From assembly GCA_031549105.1 (NCBI GenBank), contig JAVBQK010000069.1, forward strand, positions 65,023 through 129,022: a stretch of DNA of 64,000 nucleotides. The letters are read 5' to 3'. Within the stretch, counting starts at the first letter, position 1; every line of letters begins with the position of its first letter. This stretch comes from Avichristensenella sp031549105. Its GTDB lineage: Bacteria; Bacillota; Clostridia; Christensenellales; Aristaeellaceae. A model generated the notes under the pieces. The model was not told the origin of the DNA, searched no databases, and was given only the letters and a program-made list of their open reading frames with translations. Position numbers and translations under genes: made by a program. This document shows, piece by piece, positions 57,577 to 64,000 of this stretch.

Positions 57577-59718
57577 ATGGAACGAAAGGGCAAGAAAGAC
57601 CGTTGTTTCGGCGTTATCCGGCGCTTTTTGGCCGCCGTTTTTGCAGGGGTATTGACGCTGGCCATAATGATCCCTGCCGCGCTGGCCCTGCCGGAGGAGA
57701 GCTATTTCTCCTACACCTACAACGAGTGGGGCGATTCGGCCCTGGCCCCTGCGGGGTATAGCCCGTCCAGCGTGCTGTATGGGCAAGATATGGGAACCGG
57801 GCCGCTCAAAGCCCCCCGCGATCTGTTTGTGGACGGGGAAACGGGCGAACTATACATCATGGACTCGGGCAACAACCGCCTGGTGGTGGTGGATGCGGGC
57901 TACGATTTTCTTCGGGAGTACACGGCCTTTTCCCTCGGGGGGGAGACCTTGACGCTGAACAACCCCGGCGGACTGTTTGTCAGCCGGGAGAGGCTTCTGT
58001 ATATCTGCGATACGGGCAATAAGCGGGTGCTGGTGTCGGACCTGTCCGGCCAGGTGCAAAAAATCCTGGGCCTGCCGGAGACGGATCTCATCGATCCCGG
58101 CCTTCTGTACCAACCGGAGAAGATCGTGGTGGACAGTGCGGGCAGGCTGTACGTGCAGGCGGTAGGGGTGTTCAGCGGCCTCATCTGCATGGACGAAAAC
58201 GGCGGGTTTGTGCAATTTTTCGGGGCCAACCGGGTGGAGATGACCGCCGCCATGATGGTGGATTACCTGTGGAAGCAACTGCTGTCCCGGGAGCAACGGT
58301 CCCGGATGGCCAGCTTCATCCCCATCGAGTATTCCAACCTTTACATCGATGCAGATGACTTTATCTACGCGGCCTCGGTGCATTCCAGCAGTTCCCGGGG
58401 AGAGATCAAGAAGCTAAACGCGCTAGGCGTAAACGTTCTGCACATCGACCCCTTTGCATCCTACGCGTATGCGAAGGACGACTACGGCGATCACCCCGTG
58501 GCTTACATCGACAACAACCCGGTGGATTCAATGTTTGCGGACATCACGGTGAATGAGGCGGGCATCATCAGCGCGCTGGATGCCAAGCGGGGCCGCGTGT
58601 TCCAGTACGACAGCGAGAGCAACTTGGTGACCGTGTTTGGCGGCATGGGCCAGCAGGCGGGTACATTCCAGGCCCCTTCCGCGCTGGTGGAGATGGGGGA
58701 CAGCCTGGTGGTGCTCGACAGCAAAAAGAACAGCCTGACCGTGTTTGACATCACGGATTTCGGCAGGCTTCTGCACAGCGCCATCGGCCTATACAACGCA
58801 GGCTACTATCTGGAGGCCATGACCCCATGGCAGGCGGTGCTGGAGAGGTGCGCCAACTACAACCTGGCGTATATCGGCCTGGGTAAGGCAAACCTGCGCC
58901 TGGCAAGGTACCCGGAGGCCATGGAGAACTTTCGCCTTGGCTATGATAAAAAAGGCTACTCCGATGCCCTGTCGGAAATGGTGATCGAGTTTGGCCGGAA
59001 CAACCTGGGATGGATTCTGCTGGGGATCGCGCTGGCGTATGTGGTCATCCGGCTGCTGGCGCCGGGGACCAGGAAGGCCCTGGCCCGGTGGCAGCTGCTG
59101 GACAGGCTGGGCCTTCGGGTCAGCGCTAGGGCGATGGCTCACCCCATCGACGCCATGGAGGCTGTGAAGTACAGGGGGCAGGGGTCCCTGACGGTGGCGC
59201 TTTTCATTGTGTTGCTACTGTTTGTCCAAGGGGTGCTGACCCGCCAAGCCACAGGCTTCCTGTTTAACGGTAACCGCCTGGACACCATCCGCCTAGGCAC
59301 GGTACTGCTGGGGTCCGTGGGGTTGTATGCTCTGTGGGTCATCGCCAACATCGCCGCCACGACCTTCATGGACGGTGAGGGGAAACCGGCGGAGGTAGCC
59401 GTAGCATCTGCCTACGCGCTGCAGCCCTATATCTTGCTATCCCTTGTGGGGGTGGCCGTCAGCCATGTCCTCACCCTGGAGATGGGGGTGTTCCTGACCT
59501 TCCTGCGCATCGGCGCGATGGGCTGGAGCGTCGCTTTGATGGCGGTATCTCTTATGACCGTGCACCAGTTCACGTTCAAAAAGACGGTGGTGAACCTCCT
59601 GGCCACGGTGGCAGGGATGCTGGTGATCGCGTTTCTAATCGCGCTGGTGGTGAGCATGTTCCAGCAACTGCAAGTGTTTTTCTATACGCTCTTTAACGAG
59701 ATCGTGTTCCGGCTGTAA
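57577..59718 (+). CDS. NHL propeller / TPR / Yip1-like membrane protein
   Basis: A 713-aa protein with an unusual architecture. Residues 1-40 are an uncleaved or signal anchor. Residues about 65-390 form an extracytoplasmic NHL-type propeller (DLFVDGETGELYIMDSGNNR, then GGLFVSRERLLYICDTGNKR). Residues about 400-470 are TPR-like (GLYNAGYYLEAMTPWQAVLE). One membrane segment lies near 480. The C-terminal 200 residues form a Yip1-like domain of about five spans. AAGGAGGGG precedes the ATG at 57577. It is encoded between transporter permeases and a DUF5696 gene. It may sense or scaffold. Confidence 0.8.
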   Translation: MERKGKKDRCFGVIRRFLAAVFAGVLTLAIMIPAALALPEESYFSYTYNEWGDSALAPAGYSPSSVLYGQDMGTGPLKAPRDLFVDGETGELYIMDSGNNRLVVVDAGYDFLREYTAFSLGGETLTLNNPGGLFVSRERLLYICDTGNKRVLVSDLSGQVQKILGLPETDLIDPGLLYQPEKIVVDSAGRLYVQAVGVFSGLICMDENGGFVQFFGANRVEMTAAMMVDYLWKQLLSREQRSRMASFIPIEYSNLYIDADDFIYAASVHSSSSRGEIKKLNALGVNVLHIDPFASYAYAKDDYGDHPVAYIDNNPVDSMFADITVNEAGIISALDAKRGRVFQYDSESNLVTVFGGMGQQAGTFQAPSALVEMGDSLVVLDSKKNSLTVFDITDFGRLLHSAIGLYNAGYYLEAMTPWQAVLERCANYNLAYIGLGKANLRLARYPEAMENFRLGYDKKGYSDALSEMVIEFGRNNLGWILLGIALAYVVIRLLAPGTRKALARWQLLDRLGLRVSARAMAHPIDAMEAVKYRGQGSLTVALFIVLLLFVQGVLTRQATGFLFNGNRLDTIRLGTVLLGSVGLYALWVIANIAATTFMDGEGKPAEVAVASAYALQPYILLSLVGVAVSHVLTLEMGVFLTFLRIGAMGWSVALMAVSLMTVHQFTFKKTVVNLLATVAGMLVIAFLIALVVSMFQQLQVFFYTLFNEIVFRL

Positions 59719-59738
59719 GATAGGACGGGGGTGAGGAC

Positions 59739-61976
59739 GTGGAACCTTTTCGTAGGATGAAGGGCTGGCTGCTGGTGCTGCTGTGCGCGGCAACGGTGTG
59801 GTGCCTGTCCGTCTTCGCCTTGGCGGAAGATGCCGGGCTTTCGACCCATGCGCTGGATTCCCGCTTTACCTTAGCAGAGGAAAACGAAAGGCTAGCCCTG
59901 TACGTGGACGAGGCGCTGTGCGACATTGCGCTCCTTGACAAGCAAAGCGGCGCGGTGTGGTACTCAAACCCCCCGGACGCTTCCGAGGACAAAGTAGCCA
60001 GCGGCATGCCAAAGCAGCAGATGCTTTCCCAGCTCTACGTGAAGTATGTGGATGACAAGAACAACAGCTTCTTTGCCGCCAGCCGCTTTTCCGCCGTAGA
60101 CCAGGGCGGCGCGGTGCTAATCAGAGAAGAGGACGCCATCACCGTCGTGATGGACTTCCGCCGGGATGAATTCAAGATCCCCGTGCGGTATTCGCTGGGG
60201 GACGACCATCTGCGGGCCGAGGTGCTGCTGGACCAAATCGAAGAATACGGCCTGCACCGCATCAACCAGATCACCCTGCTGCCCTTCTTTGGGGCGGGGG
60301 GGCCGGAGGATTCCGGCTACGTCTTCCTGCCCGATGGCAGTGGGGCCTTGGTGCGCTTCAACAATGGAAAGCAGGCCTCGGGAAGCATCACCCTCAACGT
60401 GTATGGAGATGAGATCGTGTTTGGCAGGGAGCTGGTGGACACCTCCCGCCAGAAGTGCCACCTGCCTGTGTTCGGCATTCAGCGGGCGGAAGATACCCTC
60501 CTGGCCGTGATCCATGAAGGAGCGGCCAAGTCCGCCATCACCGTAACCCCGGGCGGCCGGTACACCGGCTACACCACCGTCAGCGCCACCTACAACCTGC
60601 GCCTGCTGGGCTCGGTCAAGCTGCCCACCAAGAACTTTCAAAACCGCAGCGTGCAGGTGCTGGAGGATGGGACGGGCCAGGACGCCGCCTTTGAAGTACG
60701 CTACTACCCGCTGACCCCGGCGAGCGGGTATGTCGGGATGGCCCAGCGATACCGGACCTATTTGATAGAGGAAGCGAGCATGCCAGCGCAGAACACCGAC
60801 GCCGGAGCGCCTGGACTGTACCTGGATGTGACCGGCGCAGTGAACCTGAAAAAGCCGATACTGGGGATTCCCGCCCATGTGGTAACCCCTCTGACCCCTT
60901 TCGATGGCGCGGCGGCCTTGCTAACTAACCTCCGTGACCTGGGCGTAGAATCCATTACGCTTCGCTATTCCGGCTGGAATGGCGGCGGGCTTTATGGCAA
61001 GCTGCCCGCAAAGAGCCAGGCCGAGGGCCGCTTGGGCGGCAACGCAGGCCTGAAAACCCTTCTGAGTACTGCCGACGCGTTGGGTGCGAAGGTTTACCTC
61101 GGTGCAGACCTGATGAACGTCTACCAAACCGGGGCCGGGGTGAACCGCTTCTTTGACACAGCCCAGAACATCAACCGCACCGTGTCCCTGCAATACCGCT
61201 ACTTGCCCAATACCTTCCTGGCGGACACGGAGACCGAGCCCTGGCTGCTGCTGGCCCCAAGGCTTTTGTCGGAGAAACACCAAGCGTATGGGGACATGGT
61301 TGTAAAGGCCACGGGCGGGGCCCCAGTGGGTATCGCCATGGAGACGACGGGGAACCTGTGCTACTCGGACTTTTCGGGCAAGCCGTCGTCCCGCGAGCAG
61401 ACAGCCGCTTACAGCGCGGAAAGCCTTGCGGGCCTTGAGGCCCGGGGATTTCCCCTGCTGCTGGCTGCGGCCAACGCCTACGCGCTGCCGCAGGCCCATG
61501 CCATCACGCATGTGCCGGACGGCGCAAGCGGCTATGACCTGGCGGATCAGACCGTGCCGTTTTATCAGATCGTGCTGCACGGCCTGGTGGACATGGCCTC
61601 TTTGCCGGTGAACCTGTGCGCCCAGCCGCGCCTGCGGTTGCTAAAGTGCATTGAGATGGGCATGTCCCCGACCTATGCCATGATCACCGGGGATGCTTCC
61701 GTGCTCAAAAATACCCGGGCCGACATGCTGTACGGGGTATCCGCCGCCGTGTGGGCCAAGGCTGCCGCAGAAGGGGCGCAGGAAGTGGCCGAGGCTCTTG
61801 CCGGGACCGAGGGGCAGGCCATCATAGACCATGAAGAAGTAATGCCCGGCATAACCCGGACCGTGTATGAGAGCGGCCGTACCGTATGGGTCAACACCAC
61901 GAACCGGGATATGGAGGGAACAAGCATCACCGTGCCCGCCATGGGCTGGGCTGCGATTGGGGGGACTGCACCGTGA
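59739..61976 (+). CDS. DUF5696 domain protein, secreted
   Basis: A 745-aa exported protein. Residues 7-31 are a signal peptide (GWLLVLLCAATVWCLSVFALA). The N-terminal half is beta-rich with DIALLDKQSGAVWYSNPPD and YVFLPDGSGALVRFNNGKQ, the latter a typical DUF5696 landmark. The second half looks like a TIM barrel (VESITLRYSGWNGGGLYGKL, TADALGAKVYLGADLMNVYQ), suggesting a glycoside hydrolase-like fold. Catalytic residues are unassigned. A GTG start at 59739 follows GGGGGTGAGG; the ATG at 59757 is an alternative. The stop overlaps the next start. Confidence 0.82.
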   Translation: MEPFRRMKGWLLVLLCAATVWCLSVFALAEDAGLSTHALDSRFTLAEENERLALYVDEALCDIALLDKQSGAVWYSNPPDASEDKVASGMPKQQMLSQLYVKYVDDKNNSFFAASRFSAVDQGGAVLIREEDAITVVMDFRRDEFKIPVRYSLGDDHLRAEVLLDQIEEYGLHRINQITLLPFFGAGGPEDSGYVFLPDGSGALVRFNNGKQASGSITLNVYGDEIVFGRELVDTSRQKCHLPVFGIQRAEDTLLAVIHEGAAKSAITVTPGGRYTGYTTVSATYNLRLLGSVKLPTKNFQNRSVQVLEDGTGQDAAFEVRYYPLTPASGYVGMAQRYRTYLIEEASMPAQNTDAGAPGLYLDVTGAVNLKKPILGIPAHVVTPLTPFDGAAALLTNLRDLGVESITLRYSGWNGGGLYGKLPAKSQAEGRLGGNAGLKTLLSTADALGAKVYLGADLMNVYQTGAGVNRFFDTAQNINRTVSLQYRYLPNTFLADTETEPWLLLAPRLLSEKHQAYGDMVVKATGGAPVGIAMETTGNLCYSDFSGKPSSREQTAAYSAESLAGLEARGFPLLLAAANAYALPQAHAITHVPDGASGYDLADQTVPFYQIVLHGLVDMASLPVNLCAQPRLRLLKCIEMGMSPTYAMITGDASVLKNTRADMLYGVSAAVWAKAAAEGAQEVAEALAGTEGQAIIDHEEVMPGITRTVYESGRTVWVNTTNRDMEGTSITVPAMGWAAIGGTAP

Positions 61977-62881
61977 AAAACACCACCGCGAAGCGGCGGA
62001 AGCTGAGCTACGAACGGAAGAAGTCCTTGGCGGGGCTGCTATTCGTACTGCCATGGGTTGTAGGGTTCGTGGTCTTTTTCCTAACGCCCTTTGTGCAGTC
62101 GCTGCTGTACTCCTTCCACCGCCTGGACATGACGCCCTCGGGCTTTGCCATGACCTATGTGGGTTTTGAAAACTATGAGTATAACCTGCTCCGGGACGCC
62201 AACTTCGTGCGCTACTTGCTGGAGGTGCTGGGGTCCGTGCTGTATCAGGTACCCCTGATTACCTTTTTCAGCATCTTTATCGCCATGCTGCTCAATAACA
62301 AAATGCGGGGCCGGGCGGTGTTTCGGGCGGTGTTCTTCCTGCCGGTGATTGTGGCGTCCGGCGTGGTGCTGGTATTTCTAAAGGAAGACATATTCGGCCA
62401 GTCCATGAACGCAGCCCAGAACGTATACATGTTCCGCAGCACCGGCTTTACGCAGATGCTTACCCAGATAGGCCTGCCCTATGCCCTTGTGCAGACCCTT
62501 GGCGGGTTCATCGATCAGATCTTTTCACTCACCTGGTCCTCCGGGGTGCAGATTTTGCTGTTCCTGGCAGGGCTGCAAACCGTTCCCGCGTCTTTTAAGG
62601 AGGCTGCGCACCTGGAAGGGGCCACGGAGTGGCACATCTTCTGGAAGATTACCCTGCCCCTCCTATCCCCCATTATTCTGCTGAATGTTATCTACTCCAT
62701 CATCGATACCTTCACCGCCTATGACAACCAGCTGATGCAGTACATCTATAACACCGGTTTCGTTGACGTTAACTATGGCTCAAGCGCCGCGCAGTCCTGG
62801 GTGTTCTTCCTCTTGATCAGCCTGCTGCTGGCGGTGGTGTACCGCGCCATGGGACGCAAGGTTCAGTACGTGGTGAACTAA
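61973..62881 (+). CDS. CUT1-family sugar ABC transporter permease, second pair
   Basis: A 302-aa permease with first span GLLFVLPWVVGFVVFFLTPF and the EAA loop SFKEAAHLEGATEWHIFWKI. The GTG start at 61973 overlaps the DUF5696 stop (GTGA) and has GGGGGGA before it; the longer open frame to 61886 lies inside the DUF5696 gene. A periplasmic-loop insertion between spans 3 and 4 is longer than in the first-pair permease. Confidence 0.9.
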   Translation: MKNTTAKRRKLSYERKKSLAGLLFVLPWVVGFVVFFLTPFVQSLLYSFHRLDMTPSGFAMTYVGFENYEYNLLRDANFVRYLLEVLGSVLYQVPLITFFSIFIAMLLNNKMRGRAVFRAVFFLPVIVASGVVLVFLKEDIFGQSMNAAQNVYMFRSTGFTQMLTQIGLPYALVQTLGGFIDQIFSLTWSSGVQILLFLAGLQTVPASFKEAAHLEGATEWHIFWKITLPLLSPIILLNVIYSIIDTFTAYDNQLMQYIYNTGFVDVNYGSSAAQSWVFFLLISLLLAVVYRAMGRKVQYVVN

Positions 62882-62900
62882 GGGGGAAGGAGGGGTTTTG

Positions 62901-63905
62901 ATGCGCGGAAACAACGGACAGCCTGTGGATGCGGTGGCGAGCGGGCTTTTGTGGCTGAAGGAAAAGCATGTGCACAAAGCGTATGCCAAGGGGTTTGCCA
63001 TCGGGCGGGTGCTGCTGCTGCTGGGTGTCGGGTTTATTTTGCTGTATCCGCTTCTGTACATGCTCAGCAACGCGGTCAAGCCCATGGCCCAGGCGTACGA
63101 CGCCAGCGTGATCTGGCTGCCCAAGTCCTTTACCCTGGATAACTTCCGGGAAGCTGCCAAGGCCATTGACTATGGAAAGTCGCTGAAGACTACAGTGCTG
63201 GTGAGTTTTGTCAGCGCGATGCTGCAACTGCTTTCCTGCATGCTGGCGGGGTATGGGTTTGCCAGGTTTAACTTCCGGGGCAAGGGGTTACTGTTTGCCA
63301 TGGTGATCCTGACCATTGTTGTGCCGGAGCAGCTGGTGGCCATCCCGACCTACATGCAGTACCGGCGGTTTACCTTTGGGGGGCTTCTCAAGCTGTTTCC
63401 CTTCCTCACAGGGGGCAAGGGATACATCAACCTGATTGATACGTCTTTTGTGTTCTATCTGCCGGCGCTTCTGGGGGCCGGGTTTAAGTCCGGCCTGTTC
63501 ATCTTCATCTACCGGCAGTTTTTCAGGGGCCTGCCCAAGGAACTGGAGGATGCGGCGGCGGTGGACGGCTGTGGCCTTTTGAGTACATTTATCCGGGTGA
63601 TGCTGCCAAATGCCATCCCCGCCATGGTGACGGTGTTCCTATTTTCCGTGGTGTGGTACTGGAATGAATATTACGCCCCGGCCATGTACATGAGCAACCA
63701 GTGGACCCTATCCACCGCGCTGGCGGTGATCAAGTACAACCTGGCCCAGACCGCCATGGAAGGAGCCAACTACTTGGATGCGTTCGCCTACACCACCAGG
63801 GTGCAGGCGGCGGCGCTGCTGGTGATCGCCCCGCTGCTTATCATGTACTTGTTTTTGCAGCGGTTTTTCACCGAGAGCATTGAGCGTACGGGCATTGTGG
63901 GGTGA
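62901..63905 (+). CDS. CUT1-family sugar ABC transporter permease, second of second pair
   Basis: A 334-aa partner permease with an extended N-terminus (VASGLLWLKEKHVHKAYAK) before the first span (VLLLLGVGFILLYPLLYML). The EAA loop reads ELEDAAAVDGCGLLSTFIRV. GGAGG lies 7 bases upstream of the ATG. A matching binding protein is not in the window and may lie downstream. After the stop, 63906-64000 shows only a short GGAAGGGCTTTGCCC palindrome fragment like that at 223-242. Confidence 0.9.
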   Translation: MRGNNGQPVDAVASGLLWLKEKHVHKAYAKGFAIGRVLLLLGVGFILLYPLLYMLSNAVKPMAQAYDASVIWLPKSFTLDNFREAAKAIDYGKSLKTTVLVSFVSAMLQLLSCMLAGYGFARFNFRGKGLLFAMVILTIVVPEQLVAIPTYMQYRRFTFGGLLKLFPFLTGGKGYINLIDTSFVFYLPALLGAGFKSGLFIFIYRQFFRGLPKELEDAAAVDGCGLLSTFIRVMLPNAIPAMVTVFLFSVVWYWNEYYAPAMYMSNQWTLSTALAVIKYNLAQTAMEGANYLDAFAYTTRVQAAALLVIAPLLIMYLFLQRFFTESIERTGIVG

Positions 63906-64000
63906 GGGGTTGGAGGGACGAGGTACGGCAAGGGGCGGGCGGCCGTGGATACCCACGGAAGGGCTTTGCCCAGACGAATCCCGACAATTCGCCAAGCAGC

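Overview
The window looks like a chromosomal segment of a GC-rich, spore-forming Clostridia-type Bacillota. Supporting signs are a SpoIIP-type sporulation amidase, the Asp23/YloU - DAK2/YloV - RecG gene order, a split glycine dehydrogenase (gcvPA/gcvPB), AddA rather than RecB, strong AGGAGG ribosome binding sites and frequent GTG/TTG starts. Order or genus cannot be fixed from the sequence alone. No tRNA, rRNA, transposase or CRISPR array was recognised.

The left half (0-31 kb) is mostly housekeeping. It holds a DUF975 membrane protein, YebC, a secreted propeller-like protein, a minus-strand operon (beta-galactosidase, addA, a PHP phosphatase, a small membrane protein, rarA), the complete gcvT-H-PA-PB operon, an SH3/peptidoglycan-binding secreted protein, a DUF1614-like protein with SpoIIP, FucU with a phospholipase C-like protein, a CapA-like protein that has lost metal ligands, a secreted beta-helix protein, the yloU-yloV-recG operon and a large secreted protein of unknown role. 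Two ParB-binding parS sites lie just upstream of rarA. Several intergenic gaps carry a mosaic family of GC-rich palindromes, and a separate element of about 155 bp folds on itself before the 29 kb gene.

The middle (31-50.8 kb) is a catabolic island. A PrpR_N-type regulator faces an apparent operon: a DUF1537 sugar-acid kinase, an iron-type alcohol dehydrogenase, a DapA-family lyase/aldolase, PdxA2, a CUT1 sugar ABC transporter without its ATPase, an (alpha/alpha)6 glycosidase, a serine hydrolase and a beta-propeller enzyme candidate. Convergent to it is a LacI regulator with a GH106-type rhamnosidase and an AllA-like cupin. None of these island enzymes has a signal peptide, so imported oligosaccharides are probably processed in the cytoplasm, ending in C4 acid-sugar phosphate metabolism.

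The right end (51-64 kb) is one long plus-strand cluster: a secreted beta-helix protein, a solute-binding protein fused to two N-terminal beta-sandwich regions, two permeases, an NHL/TPR/Yip1-like membrane protein, a DUF5696 protein, and two more permeases. It appears to continue beyond the window. This set is the best candidate for a little-described surface glycan sensing, processing and uptake system.
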